A stretch of 64,000 bases of DNA from Shewanella sairae (GTDB taxonomy: Bacteria; Pseudomonadota; Gammaproteobacteria; Enterobacterales; Shewanellaceae), in the NCBI RefSeq assembly GCF_023283535.1, contig NZ_JAKILT010000001.1:1-64000 (forward strand). The letters are read 5' to 3'. The notes beneath the pieces were generated by a model. The model saw only the letters and a list, made by a program, of their open reading frames with translations, did no database searches and was not told the DNA's origin. Below are positions 47,062 through 56,650 of this stretch, piece after piece; position 1 is the first letter of the stretch, and each line of letters begins with the position of its first letter. The translations under genes and the position numbers were made by a program.

Positions 47062-47100
47062 TATATTTATCGAATCCAACGTTAATTAGAGGAAATTATT

Positions 47101-47784
47101 ATGGGAATCTTTTCACGCTTTGCAGACATCATAAACTCAAACATCAGCGCACTACTTGATAAGGCTGAAGATCCAGAAAAAATGGTTCGTCTTATCATTC
47201 AAGAGATGGAAGACACGCTAGTTGAGGTACGTTCAACCTCAGCTAAAGTATTAGCAGAGAAAAAAGAGATTATTCGTCGTATCGCTAAAGTACAAGAGCA
47301 GGTGCATGATTGGGAAAGCAAAGCTGAGCTTGCACTTTCAAAAGACCGTGAAGATCTCGCTAAAGCGGCATTGGTTGAAAAACAAAAAGCCAATGACCTT
47401 GCGCAAACATTGGCTGCTGAATTAGTGGTGGTTGAAGAGCACATTTTACGTCTTAAAGAAGAAGTTAACTTGCTACAAGAAAAGTTAGCAGATGCTAAAG
47501 CACGTCAAAAGACCATTATTATGCGTAAGCAAACAGCATCTTCTCGTTTAGAAGTAAAAAAGCAGCTTGATTCAAGCAAAATCGATAACGCGATGAGCAA
47601 ATTTGAGCAATACGAGCGTCGTGTTGAAGGGCTAGAATCACAAGTTGATGCGTATGATTTAGGCAATAAAAATACCCTGAACGACGAGTTTGCTGCTTTA
47701 GAAGCTGAAGATTCTGTGAATGCAGAGCTAGAAGCACTTAAAGCGAAAATGAAAGAAAGCAAAGCTAAAGCAAAATCTAAGTAA
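47101..47784 (+). CDS. pspA: Phage shock protein A, PspA
   Basis: This 227-aa ESCRT-III-like coiled-coil protein binds stressed inner membrane and inhibits PspF. The amphipathic N-terminal helix MGIFSRFADIINSNISALL is followed by almost unbroken helix rich in Glu/Lys/Ala. It is led by GAGGAA and begins the pspABC operon. Confidence 0.96.
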   Translation: MGIFSRFADIINSNISALLDKAEDPEKMVRLIIQEMEDTLVEVRSTSAKVLAEKKEIIRRIAKVQEQVHDWESKAELALSKDREDLAKAALVEKQKANDLAQTLAAELVVVEEHILRLKEEVNLLQEKLADAKARQKTIIMRKQTASSRLEVKKQLDSSKIDNAMSKFEQYERRVEGLESQVDAYDLGNKNTLNDEFAALEAEDSVNAELEALKAKMKESKAKAKSK

Positions 47785-47805
47785 TAACCAACAAGGAGTT
47801 GAGCT

Positions 47806-48039
47806 ATGGACCCAGATATTTTAATGGCCCCAATTATTATTTTTATGGTCATTGTGGCGCCCATTTGGTTAATACTTCATTACCGCAGTAAGCGCCAGGT
47901 TAGCCAAGGGCTTACTGAAGAGGAATTTAACCAGTTAAATGAGTTAATCGCTAAAGCGGATAAGATGTCGCATCGCATCGAAACGCTAGAAGCCATTTTA
48001 GACAGCGAGGCGCCACAGTGGAGAAATCGCCATGACTAA
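47806..48039 (+). CDS. pspB: Phage shock protein B, PspB
   Basis: This 77-aa protein has one N-terminal membrane helix (LMAPIIIFMVIVAPIWLILHY) and a cytosolic coiled coil. With PspC it releases PspA from PspF. AAGGAG lies seven bases upstream. The end RNRHD is usual. Confidence 0.93.
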   Translation: MDPDILMAPIIIFMVIVAPIWLILHYRSKRQVSQGLTEEEFNQLNELIAKADKMSHRIETLEAILDSEAPQWRNRHD

Positions 48040-48103
48040 AATGGCGATATCCATCTCGGTTAATCAGTATTATTTAATCAACTAATATAAGGAGGAAGTA
48101 GAG

Positions 48104-48496
48104 ATGAGCGAAGGAAATAGAACCTTATATCGCATTCCTCAATCAGGTAAAATTGCAGGTGTTTGTTCAGGGATTGCGGACTACTTTAATTTTGAAACTT
48201 GGTTAGTGAGAGTTGTCGCAGCTTCAATCTTTTTACTCGGCGGCTCTGGCATTGTGTTAATCATCTATGTGCTACTTTGGATGATTTTGGATATCAAACC
48301 CGGCACAGGTAAGAACGAAGTTGCAAACAAAGAAATTGGGCTGAAGAAAAAGGTATGGCAGTCAGGTGAGCCGGCTAAAATGGCATTAAGGGATGTAAAT
48401 AGCCAATTTAGATCACTTGAAGTGAGATTGCAGAATCTTGAGCGTCACGTCACTTCTGATAACTACGACCTTAAAAGTCAAATCAATAATTTATAG
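48104..48496 (+). CDS. pspC: Phage shock protein C, PspC
   Basis: This 130-aa membrane sensor has the PspC domain (LYRIPQSGKIAGVCSGIADYF) and the helix VVAASIFLLGGSGIVLIIYV, then a helical tail. AAGGAGG precedes the start. No pspD or pspE follows. Confidence 0.94.
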   Translation: MSEGNRTLYRIPQSGKIAGVCSGIADYFNFETWLVRVVAASIFLLGGSGIVLIIYVLLWMILDIKPGTGKNEVANKEIGLKKKVWQSGEPAKMALRDVNSQFRSLEVRLQNLERHVTSDNYDLKSQINNL

Positions 48497-48595
48497 TGGC
48501 ATGAGTTCAAGCCTTAACAAGCTATAAATTACAGTTCAATGACGGGGCAGGTTATACTGCCCTAGAACTTTCTCTAGTGGGTTTTACTTCATTTT

Positions 48596-50041
48596 ATGGC
48601 AAGTCTTAAACGCTCCCTCAAAAAACTCAGTAAAAATACTCAGGCTGTCGCACTTAGAACCACAGATAAAAATTTACGTTTGGCGGTAACGGGTTTAGCC
48701 GGTGCGGGTAAAACTGCGTTTATAACCGGTTTAGTCAACCAATTGCTACACAGTGGGCTTAGCGAAACTAGTTCACATTTACCGCTTTGGAAGGTAGCAC
48801 GAGATGGTCGCTTATACGGCGTTAAACGTGATATGCAGCCGGATTTAACCATTCCGAGTTTTAATTACGACGCCGCAATCAAGGCACTCATTGCAGAGCC
48901 TGCAAGCTGGCCTGTTTCTACTCGCAGCATCAGCGAACTTCGTTTAGCCATTCGTTATCGCCCAGCTAAAGGCTTGCTGTCAAAATTTACCGATAGCGCG
49001 ACACTTTACTTAGATATTGTCGACTATCCGGGTGAGTGGCTGCTTGATCTACCTATGCTAAAACTGTCGTTTCAACAGTGGTCCAATACCCAAGTAGCAA
49101 GAAAGACGGTTTTTAAGCACTCTGCATATTACGATGAATTTAAACTGTTAGTGCAGAGTATCGATTTAGCGGCTGCAGCAGATGAGCTGAAGCTGCAACA
49201 GGTTGCAGATTGCTATCAAAAGCTGCTGCAAGACTGCGTGACGAATCATGGCTTTTATTATGCTCAGCCCGGGCGGTTGTTATTGCCTGGTGAACTTGAG
49301 GGCACGCCTGTATTGGCACTGTTCCCATTGTTAGAGTTAGATGATATCGGCTTTGAATCGTTAGAACAGTCGGCTGCAAACAGTTTTTATCACACTTTAA
49401 AACAGCGCTATAAAGAGTACGTCGCGCGTGTGGTTAAGCCTTTTTATCATGACTATTTTGCCAAATTCGATCGACAGTTATTGCTAGTTGACTGCTTTAC
49501 ACCGTTAAACAGAGGCCGGGCTCAGTTTGAAGATATGAATTCGGCGATTCATGCGGTGATGGAAAGTTTTCAGTTTGGCCAGTCGAGCCTGTTGAAGCGT
49601 TTGTTCTCACCTAAAATTGATAAGCTATTGTTTGCCGCCAGCAAAGTGGATCATATTACCCGTGATCAGCAGGGCAACGTGCTGTCGTTATTAACGCAGT
49701 TAGTGCACCAAAGTCAGCAACATGCAAAATTTGAAGGTTGTGAAGTTGAAACCATGGCGATCAGCGCGATTAAATCAACGACCCATGGCATGGTTAAGCA
49801 AGATGGCCGAGAGATTGAAGTGGTGCGAGGAACAGAGCTTAACCAATCTAAACCCGCGACCTTATATCCAGGTGAAGTACCTAAGTCTCTGCCTTCTGCA
49901 GATTTTTGGGACAACCAAGGTTTTGAGTTTATTAATTTTGCACCAATGAGAAATCAACATCCTCAACGCAGTAATGCTGATTTTGAACATATTCGTTTAG
50001 ATCACGTGTTGCAGTTTTTATTGGGTGATAAGTTGCAGTAA
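48596..50041 (+). CDS. ycjX: YcjX-family P-loop protein of the psp regulon
   Basis: This 481-aa DUF463 protein has a GTPase-like P-loop GLAGAGKTAFITGL (about residue 32) and a DIVDYPGEWLLDLPML box acting as the G3-like motif. Its role is unknown; in E. coli it belongs to the psp regulon with ycjF. No clear ribosome site precedes the ATG at 48596. A GGGGCAG/CTGCCC hairpin at 48544-48562 lies between pspC and this gene. Confidence 0.9.
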   Translation: MASLKRSLKKLSKNTQAVALRTTDKNLRLAVTGLAGAGKTAFITGLVNQLLHSGLSETSSHLPLWKVARDGRLYGVKRDMQPDLTIPSFNYDAAIKALIAEPASWPVSTRSISELRLAIRYRPAKGLLSKFTDSATLYLDIVDYPGEWLLDLPMLKLSFQQWSNTQVARKTVFKHSAYYDEFKLLVQSIDLAAAADELKLQQVADCYQKLLQDCVTNHGFYYAQPGRLLLPGELEGTPVLALFPLLELDDIGFESLEQSAANSFYHTLKQRYKEYVARVVKPFYHDYFAKFDRQLLLVDCFTPLNRGRAQFEDMNSAIHAVMESFQFGQSSLLKRLFSPKIDKLLFAASKVDHITRDQQGNVLSLLTQLVHQSQQHAKFEGCEVETMAISAIKSTTHGMVKQDGREIEVVRGTELNQSKPATLYPGEVPKSLPSADFWDNQGFEFINFAPMRNQHPQRSNADFEHIRLDHVLQFLLGDKLQ

Positions 50042-50084
50042 ATTTTGCGGCGTCCGTTGACAGGATGTCGTTAAGTGAGAGTGT

Positions 50085-51179
50085 ATGTCAGTAGGTGAAA
50101 GTCCAATTAGGAAACAGCAAAGGTTCGATGATAATGAGCCAAAGGCTGAAGCGAAATTATCAGCCGCTAATCGCTTTGACGAAAAAGTAGAGTTTGTTGA
50201 AAGTGAGCTGCTATCAGAGCCTGAACTAGAAACCTTAGTTGAGCAATGCTTGGCGGGGTTCGATAACCTAGAGCAAGATGGCGCAACAAAACCTGGAAAA
50301 TCAGGTTTGCTCGGTAAGTTATGTTTAGTCGGCATTGCTTTGTTAGTGCTGGTTGAAGCCATTTTGAGCCTGCAAGCTGCATTAACCCAAAGTAGTTGGC
50401 TATTTGCACTATATGCTGGTGTGACGGGGTTAGTTGCAATCTGGGCGGGGAAAATCACCTTTTCAGAGTGGCGTAAACTAAAAGCGTTGAAGCAGATAGA
50501 AGATAGCCAAAGCGTAGGTAATCGATTAGTGCAAAGTATGCAGATGGGTGAAGCCGATCCGTTTATTGATGGCGTTATTGATAAATTACCGCAAACAGAG
50601 CAAACCAATCGCTTTTGGCAAAGCGTGACACCAGAGCATAATGATGCCGAAAAACTGGTGTTATTTGATTCAATTGTATTGGTTGAGCGCGATTTAGTGG
50701 CTAAGAAGATAGTCCGGCGTTTTGCCCAAGAATCTGCGTTATTGTTGGCTGCCAGTCCGCTTGCGGTGCTCGATATGGCCATTATTCTGTGGCGTAATCA
50801 GAGTATGATCAATAAGATTGCGACTTGTTATGGTGTAGAGCTTGGTTACTGGAGCCGGATTAAACTTATCCGAAGTATCATTGGCAATATTATTTATGCA
50901 GGTTCTAGCGAAATTATCACTGACTTAGGTACCCAATTATTGTCGGTAGAAATGTCCGGCAAGCTTTCAGCTAGGCTTGGCCAAGGGTTAGGTGGTGGTT
51001 TACTCACCGCGAGACTAGGCTATCAAGCTATGTCTTTGTGTCGTCCACTCGCATTTAACCCGCAATCAAAACCTAAGCTTTCAGGGATCCACAAAGAGTT
51101 ATTAATTGACTTGAAAGCACTATCGGCGAGTGTATTGTCCAAAACCATGAAAGCTGAAAAGCAAGCCGAGCATCGTTAA
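50085..51179 (+). CDS. ycjF: YcjF-family membrane protein (DUF697)
   Basis: This 364-aa protein has an acidic soluble N-terminus, two helices (LLGKLCLVGIALLVLVEAIL and WLFALYAGVTGLVAIWAG, about 85-135), and a C-terminal DUF697-like half with glycine-rich segments (LGQGLGGGLLTARLG). It follows ycjX by 43 nt. Function unknown. Confidence 0.88.
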   Translation: MSVGESPIRKQQRFDDNEPKAEAKLSAANRFDEKVEFVESELLSEPELETLVEQCLAGFDNLEQDGATKPGKSGLLGKLCLVGIALLVLVEAILSLQAALTQSSWLFALYAGVTGLVAIWAGKITFSEWRKLKALKQIEDSQSVGNRLVQSMQMGEADPFIDGVIDKLPQTEQTNRFWQSVTPEHNDAEKLVLFDSIVLVERDLVAKKIVRRFAQESALLLAASPLAVLDMAIILWRNQSMINKIATCYGVELGYWSRIKLIRSIIGNIIYAGSSEIITDLGTQLLSVEMSGKLSARLGQGLGGGLLTARLGYQAMSLCRPLAFNPQSKPKLSGIHKELLIDLKALSASVLSKTMKAEKQAEHR

Positions 51180-51195
51180 TGACTCATCAAAAGTC

Positions 51196-51228
51196 GCGCT
51201 AATAATATTGATTATTAGCGCACTCTTT
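51196..51228 (+). terminator. Terminator after ycjXF
   Basis: Perfect 11-bp stem GCGCTAATAAT / ATTATTAGCGC with an ATTG loop, then ACTCTTT. The remaining gap to 51441 is A/T-rich with no gene that I can support. Confidence 0.75.
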
Positions 51229-51441
51229 ACCTTTAGTCTTATCTAATGTTTATTAAGTCGTTATAAGCATTATCATTTAAATTCTTCTGTAGCATTTTGT
51301 TTACAATCTCTCTGAGAGTAATTGTATACAAAAAGTATGATATTTCACCGCCTTGGTTCATGTTAGTGCTTTATATTACTAAGCCAATCCTTGCTGTTCA
51401 TTTTCTTAAAATGCGTTGGCTGACTTCATTACGCTAGACAA

Positions 51442-51469
51442 CAAAACTGACATGTTAAATGGTCAGTTT
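51442..51469. promoter_or_regulatory. Inverted repeat just upstream of methionine gamma-lyase gene
   Basis: AAAACTGAC / GTCAGTTTT around a 10-nt spacer, ending 21 nt before the start codon. It may be an operator or an mRNA hairpin near the ribosome site. It does not match the MetJ box AGACGTCT. Confidence 0.4.
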
Positions 51470-51490
51470 TAAACAGGGTGGATATGAGTT

Positions 51491-52672
51491 ATGCAACAAA
51501 AATGGCAACTGGCGACACAAGTGATCCATGCGGGGCGTGAAAAAAATGAATCCGGCGCCCTTGTAAGCCCTATGTGCCAAAGTGCTACCTTTGTATTTGA
51601 CAGCGCCGAACAGGGCGGAGCAAGGTTTGCAGGAGAAGAGCAAGGCTATATTTATACCCGCCTAGGTAACCCCACAACCGCAGAACTTGAGCGCAAGCTT
51701 GCCGCGCTTGAGGGTAGTGAAGCCGCCGCAGCAACCGCTTCTGGCATGGCGGCTGTATCTGCAGCTTTGCTGGCCAACCTGAGCCATGGTGATCACCTTG
51801 TGGCATCAAATGCGGTATATGGTTGCACCTTTTCATTGATGAACTCGCAGCTATCTAAATTTGGTATAGAAGTGAGCTTGGTTAATTTTAGTGATGAAGC
51901 TGCCATAAAAAGCGCCATAAAAGCCAATACTAAGGTCATTTTTTGCGAAACCCCGGTTAACCCTCACCTAGATGTTTACGATCTCGATATGATCGCGCGG
52001 ATTGCCAAGCAGCATAATTTGGTCAGCGTAGTAGACAATACCTTTATGACGCCGCTACTACAGCAGCCGATTAAACATGGTATTGATATCGTTATACATA
52101 GTGCTACCAAGTACTTAAATGGTCATGGCGATGTGATTGCCGGTGTTGTGTGTGCGAGTCATGCGCAAATGGAGGTGATTAAGTTCGAGGTGTTAAAAGA
52201 CGTGGGGGCTGTGATGTCGCCCCACGACGCTTGGCTTATTCTACGAGGATTAAAAACCTTAGATGTGCGGCTGGAGCGGCATTGTCATAATGCGCAGAAC
52301 GTTGCTGAATATTTGGCGCATCACCCTAAAGTCGCTAAGGTGTATTACCCAGGTTTAAAGAGTCATAGTGGCTATCGGTTACTTGGTCGTCAGATGCGTA
52401 GAGCGGGTGGGGTGATTGCCTTTGAATTACAGGCCTCGTTCGCTGAATCAATAAAGTTCGTGGATCAATTACCATTATTCTCAATAGCGGTAAGTTTAGG
52501 TGATGCAGAATCCTTAATTCAGCATCCTGCCTCTATGACCCATTCACCCTACAGTGATGAAGAGCGAAGTCGAGCCGGCATAAGCGACAGTTTATTGCGA
52601 ATTTCGGTAGGACTTGAATCAATTGAAGATATTATTCAGGCGCTAGAAACTGGCTTAAGTCAATTGCCTTAG
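51491..52672 (+). CDS. mdeA: Methionine gamma-lyase (PLP enzyme)
   Basis: This 393-aa Cys/Met-metabolism PLP enzyme would cleave methionine to methanethiol, 2-oxobutyrate and ammonia. PLP lysine is in HSATKYLNGHGD (about residue 207), with YIYTRLGNPT near 55 and DNTFMTP near 180. The VYGCTF box (about 110) has the active-site cysteine that is typical of methionine gamma-lyases and is usually absent from cystathionine gamma-synthase or lyase, which favours this call. Monocistronic. Confidence 0.85.
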   Translation: MQQKWQLATQVIHAGREKNESGALVSPMCQSATFVFDSAEQGGARFAGEEQGYIYTRLGNPTTAELERKLAALEGSEAAAATASGMAAVSAALLANLSHGDHLVASNAVYGCTFSLMNSQLSKFGIEVSLVNFSDEAAIKSAIKANTKVIFCETPVNPHLDVYDLDMIARIAKQHNLVSVVDNTFMTPLLQQPIKHGIDIVIHSATKYLNGHGDVIAGVVCASHAQMEVIKFEVLKDVGAVMSPHDAWLILRGLKTLDVRLERHCHNAQNVAEYLAHHPKVAKVYYPGLKSHSGYRLLGRQMRRAGGVIAFELQASFAESIKFVDQLPLFSIAVSLGDAESLIQHPASMTHSPYSDEERSRAGISDSLLRISVGLESIEDIIQALETGLSQLP

Positions 52673-52750
52673 TTAACGGCTAAATTAAATTAGGAGTGTC
52701 TATTTGCCATATTTAGCTTAGGTATTAGCTCTTCAGACGAGATCCATATA

Positions 52751-52776
52751 AAAGCCCGAGCTAACTCGGGCCTTAT
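52751..52776. terminator. Convergent terminator between mdeA and the SLC13 gene
   Basis: AAAGCCCGAG / CTCGGGCCTT stem-loop between two converging genes; it can serve both. Confidence 0.75.
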
Positions 52777-52794
52777 ACACTGTATATCCGCGAC

Positions 52795-54201
52795 CTAAAT
52801 ATCCCAGAACATATGGGCAATGATGTAGAGCACTATCATGCTGATGAAGTTAATAATCACACCAGCACGCATCATTTCAGACTGCTTGATATAACCTGAA
52901 CCGTAAACAATGGCATTTGGTGGCGTCGCTACCGGTAGCATAAAGGCGCAAGAAGCGGCGATACCAATCAAAACCGACAACATGACTGGAGATAGTCCAA
53001 GTGCTTCGGCGATGGCTGCAAATACCGGTACTAGCAAGGCTGCACTCGCGGTATTACTCGCAAACTCGGTAAGCATCACAACAAAGGCAATAACGGCGAA
53101 GGTGAATAGCGCCATGTGGGTATTACCGAAAATGTCGGTGATCCAATGTGCCAAGAACACGCTAGTGCCAGTCGCTTTAAGCACCGCGCTTAAGGTTAAG
53201 CCACCACCGAAAAGGATTAGCACGCCCCAGTCAGTTGTTGTTTCAATCTTTTTCCATTTAACTAGACCAAGCCCGGCTAATAAAACCACGGCACTCAATG
53301 CAACAATGGTATCGAACTTAGCTATTCCGCCGAGTGCTTGAGAAATTGGCTTACTGAAGATCCAGCAACAAACAGTAGACACAAAAATCAGCAGGGTTAA
53401 CTTGCCTGAAAGCGACAGTGATTGCTGCTCTGCTTTCATTTCGCAAACCATAGATAGATCAGGTTTAAAGTACATATATAGCGCTATAAGCATCATAGGA
53501 AGCATGATTGCAACGGTAATGAGACCAAACTCAAGCCAGTCAGCAAAAGACAAGCCGACCTGTGCGGCGGCAATCGCATTTGGCGGACTGCCGACTAATG
53601 TACCAATACCACCAATATTGGCAGAATAGGCAATACCTAAAAGCACGAACAGATAAGTATTCTTATGTTTACCTATGTCGATTTGATGCAAAATACCCAG
53701 TGCTAAAGGCAACATCATTGCCGTTGTCGCTGTATTACTGATCCACATGGATAGGCCTGCCGTGATCCCAAAAAGCATTAAGCAAGCAACTGACAGGCGG
53801 CCTTTAGAAACCGTTAACACTTTTTGGGCTATAAGGAGGTCAATGCCTTGGTGATTAAGCGCCGCAGCTAATACAAACCCACCAAAAAATAGATAAATAA
53901 TAGGGTTCGCAAAATGGCTCATGGCGGATTGGGTTTCAAACACCCCAAAAAGCACCGCTAGAATAGGGATCATGATTGCGGTAACGCTGATGTGAATTGC
54001 TTCTGTTAGCCATAGAATTGCTGCAAACACTAACAGCGCTAAACCTGTGTTGACGCCTTGTTCAAATGGCAAAAAGTTATACATTAAAAACAACAGCAGT
54101 ATATCAGCGCCAAGAATGATTAAATTCTTCTGCTGTTTTGACATTTTACCATTAGCATTATCGGGTACTTTTGTAGATTCAAATGACATTGGAATGCCCA
54201 T
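52795..54201 (-). CDS. SLC13/DASS-family sodium:anion symporter
   Basis: This protein of up to 468 aa has about 11-12 helices and the two SNT motifs of the DASS family (WISNTATTAMMLPLAL, about 155-170, and FASNTASAALLVPVFAA, about 380-395). It probably imports dicarboxylates or sulfate with Na+; the substrate cannot be decided from sequence. Two starts are possible, ATG at 54201 or at 54189 (MSFESTK); neither has a strong ribosome site. It is monocistronic with a long 373-bp upstream region. Confidence 0.88.
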   Translation of the reverse strand: MGIPMSFESTKVPDNANGKMSKQQKNLIILGADILLLFLMYNFLPFEQGVNTGLALLVFAAILWLTEAIHISVTAIMIPILAVLFGVFETQSAMSHFANPIIYLFFGGFVLAAALNHQGIDLLIAQKVLTVSKGRLSVACLMLFGITAGLSMWISNTATTAMMLPLALGILHQIDIGKHKNTYLFVLLGIAYSANIGGIGTLVGSPPNAIAAAQVGLSFADWLEFGLITVAIMLPMMLIALYMYFKPDLSMVCEMKAEQQSLSLSGKLTLLIFVSTVCCWIFSKPISQALGGIAKFDTIVALSAVVLLAGLGLVKWKKIETTTDWGVLILFGGGLTLSAVLKATGTSVFLAHWITDIFGNTHMALFTFAVIAFVVMLTEFASNTASAALLVPVFAAIAEALGLSPVMLSVLIGIAASCAFMLPVATPPNAIVYGSGYIKQSEMMRAGVIINFISMIVLYIIAHMFWDI

Positions 54202-54574
54202 TATTATTTTAGATGGCTTACTTTAGTTCAGCTTTAATTAACTTCAAAATGTCGAATGGGGTTAAAAAATTTCAGGATTGACTTGTATATTTTGCTGATT
54301 AAATCACCAATGCCAGTCTTGTTGTGATTAATGTCGCTAATTTTTGTACTGCTATTTCGGTTTTTTTGTACAAAATACAGATAATGAGATTATCTTGCCA
54401 AGTTACTGAAAGTTAGTTGTTATTCATTAAGTGTGATCGTGATCGCTTTAGTGTTATCTCGGGTGTGATGGTGAAGGCTTGTTGGCGAATGTTGGGAGCA
54501 TGATCTACCTTTTGTTGGTGGCCAAGGAAAAGGACTGCGGCCATATAATTTAAGGATAAATAAAAGGAGTTATT
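54202..54574. other. Intergenic region between the SLC13 gene and comEA-like gene
   Basis: Divergent promoters expected. It contains two TGTGA half-sites, the better one at 54432-54447 (TGTGA-TCGTGA-TCGCT, 7 of 10 against CRP), and repeated TTTTTGTAC segments near 54345-54372. No gene is supportable. Confidence 0.35.
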
Positions 54575-54877
54575 ATGTATAAAGTGATTTTATCAGTTTT
54601 ACTGCTTTGTGTTTTTACCATCTACCCAGTCGAATCAATTGCTAAGCCTGTCAGTCAAGCCAGTGAAAAGGCTGCTCAGCAAGTCAAACTCGTTAAGCTT
54701 AATAGCGCAACAGTTGAGGAGCTTTCTGCACTGCATGGTGTGGGCGAAGCTAAGGCTGCGGCAATTGTTGAATATCGTAAGGTAAACGGCAAATTTGATT
54801 CGATTGAGCAACTCACAGAGGTAAAAGGCATTGGAGAGAAGTTCATTCAGAAAAATAGAAGCCAGTTAAGTTTATAA
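54575..54877 (+). CDS. ComEA-like helix-hairpin-helix DNA-binding protein
   Basis: This 100-aa protein has a signal peptide (MYKVILSVLLLCVFTIYPVES) and a ComEA HhH domain: LVKLNSATVEELSALHGVGE, then AIVEYRKVNG and LTEVKGIGEKF. Secreted HhH proteins of this type bind incoming DNA in the periplasm during natural transformation. AAAAGGAG lies six bases upstream. No other competence gene except a ComFB-like one is nearby, so a transformation role is unproven. Confidence 0.88.
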   Translation: MYKVILSVLLLCVFTIYPVESIAKPVSQASEKAAQQVKLVKLNSATVEELSALHGVGEAKAAAIVEYRKVNGKFDSIEQLTEVKGIGEKFIQKNRSQLSL

Positions 54878-54906
54878 ATGCTTGGCTTGTTTTAACCCTT
54901 CCTAGC

Positions 54907-54932
54907 TAAAAAGCCCTTTTTTAAGGGCTTTT
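54907..54932 (+). terminator. Terminator after comEA-like gene
   Basis: AAAAAGCCC / GGGCTTTTG with a T-rich loop, 30 nt past the stop. Confidence 0.75.
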
Positions 54933-55053
54933 GTTTATAGAATCATCGATTAGACCTGATCTAGGCAAACTTAAGCGATAATCACTTGATTGCTGGAGAT
55001 GCATGATAGATAATGCAGCCGTTCTTTAGAGCAAGCCTCTAACAGAAAACGAT

Positions 55054-55165
55054 GGTGACCCTAGGGTCCCTCCGCAATGATAACTTGTGAACTCGGCCAG
55101 GCCTGGAAGGGAGCAACCGCAGCAAGTGACTCATGTGCCGGAGTGCGGCTCTAGGGGAGCCTCCA
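55054..55165 (+). ncRNA. ffs: 4.5S signal recognition particle RNA
   Basis: The conserved SRP domain IV is clear: GGCCAGGCCTGGAAGGGAGC followed by AACCGCAGCAAGTGA, with flanking arms CTCCGCA and TGCCGGAGTGCGG. It binds Ffh for membrane protein targeting. End points are estimated. A GGGGAG/CTCCCC hairpin at the end (55154-55176) may be the terminator. Confidence 0.9.
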
Positions 55166-55383
55166 AAACTCCCCTCTATTTGTAAATATCAAAAATAACT
55201 CTCTGATTTAGCATTATAATTTCATATTGCCAATGTAGTTTTATTGCGTGTTTCTAAATTCAATCGTCCAGTTTGGTAAATTCGTGTGTACCAGCTCATT
55301 TCATCAATACCCTATAACTTCAAGATAAAGTGCTAGTCAGATCTTACTTCGAATTTAAGCTCTGGCAGAGTATCCGATACGAC

Positions 55384-55656
55384 TTATTGGGATTCTTTTA
55401 AATGATTAGACTCTTTTAAAAATGCTCGAGATTTTTCCAGTGCCGTTTGGATCTCGTCTTTCATTTGTTGTAGTTCGTTATAATCTTCAAAAAAATAGGT
55501 ATCAACTAAATGACGAATGTAACGCACGGGCAGTTGGTTAAGGGTGATACAGCAGAGGTCGGCTAGATAGTACGAGGGTAGTTCATCTAACAAGCCTTCG
55601 TCAGATAAAAGTTCGAGTAACAAGACTTCATAATAGTTTCTGATTTCTAACTGCAT
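55384..55656 (-). CDS. ComFB-like small protein
   Basis: This 90-aa protein begins MQLEIRNYYEVLLLELL and carries ADLCCITLNQLPVRYIRH, which fits the ComFB (late competence) pattern of an N-terminal helix and a C..LN.LP..Y core. ComFB-domain proteins have been reported as cyclic di-nucleotide receptors in cyanobacteria; whether this one binds any is unknown. AGGAGC precedes the start. It is 60 nt after the deacetylase-family gene and may share its transcript. Confidence 0.7.
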   Translation of the reverse strand: MQLEIRNYYEVLLLELLSDEGLLDELPSYYLADLCCITLNQLPVRYIRHLVDTYFFEDYNELQQMKDEIQTALEKSRAFLKESNHLKESQ

Positions 55657-55716
55657 TTTATGCTCCTCGCATTAACCCGTTTAGGTTCGCTTTTATCGCC
55701 TGCTAATACCCTAGGT

Positions 55717-56625
55717 TTAGCTTTTCCAGATAGTCTTAGCGGCTATAAAAAGCTGGCTATGACGATGGTTTAGCAGCTGTGTTTCTTTACTGTAGCCGCC
55801 TCCGATCACACAAGCAATGGGTATTTCGGCTGATTTGGCTTGTTGAATAACCAGTGTGTCACGGGCGTAGATCCCGTCATCACTAATCGCGAGATGCCCG
55901 AGACGGTCGTCATTGTGAATATCGACCCCCGCATCGTAGATGATAAGGTCTGGCTTATGAAGGCGAATTAAATAGGATAAAGTTTGGCTTACCGTTTCAA
56001 GATATGCTTTATCTCCAGTACCACGAGCGAGTTCAATGTCGTAATCAGAACGTTGTTTGCGCGCGGGAAAGTTCTCTTGGCAATGAATAGAGCAGCTAAT
56101 AATCTGCGGCATGCCCTGGCTAATGGTTGCTGTGCCGTCTCCTTGGTGGACATCGCAATCAAAAATTAGCACGGTTTCGATATTATCGTGTTGCAAACTA
56201 TTAAGCGCTGCCAGCGCGAGATCATTAAAAATACAATAACCACTGCCAAAATCATGGTGAGCATGATGATAACCACCGCTTAAATGAAGGGCGCAGCCAT
56301 GAGTTATTGCTTGGGAGCAGGTAAGGGCTGTACCGCCTACTGAATATAGGGTTCGTTCAACTAATGCGTCGCTCCAAGGAAACCCTATACGGCGTAGAGC
56401 TTTCGCATCTATGGTGCCTGTTATAAAGCTATCAACATAACTCGCGCAGTGTAATTGACTTAAATATTGCGGCGTTACTTTTTCTGGGGCGATAAATTGC
56501 GACGGTTTCGCAATACCTTGCTGAAGAAGGTAATCATATAAATAGCGGTATTTAGTGCTAGGAAATTGATGTGCAGCGGGTAACGCCAGCTTGGAGTAGC
56601 TGGCGTGATAGATCAAAGGGATCAT
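55717..56625 (-). CDS. Histone-deacetylase-family zinc amidohydrolase
   Basis: This 302-aa protein belongs to the HDAC/acetylpolyamine amidohydrolase superfamily. Catalytic signatures: GGYHHAHHDFGSGYCIFND (about residue 117), the zinc ligands in IFDCDVHQGDGTA (about 150) and YDAGVDIHNDDRLG (about 230), and VIGGGYS near the end. The bacterial substrate is unknown (acetyl-lysine, acetylpolyamine or acetoin-type compounds). No strong ribosome site is seen; it lies 25 nt after the DUF2057 gene. Confidence 0.88.
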   Translation of the reverse strand: MIPLIYHASYSKLALPAAHQFPSTKYRYLYDYLLQQGIAKPSQFIAPEKVTPQYLSQLHCASYVDSFITGTIDAKALRRIGFPWSDALVERTLYSVGGTALTCSQAITHGCALHLSGGYHHAHHDFGSGYCIFNDLALAALNSLQHDNIETVLIFDCDVHQGDGTATISQGMPQIISCSIHCQENFPARKQRSDYDIELARGTGDKAYLETVSQTLSYLIRLHKPDLIIYDAGVDIHNDDRLGHLAISDDGIYARDTLVIQQAKSAEIPIACVIGGGYSKETQLLNHRHSQLFIAAKTIWKS

Positions 56626-56650
56626 TTCAACTAATGAACGCGCTTTGAAA

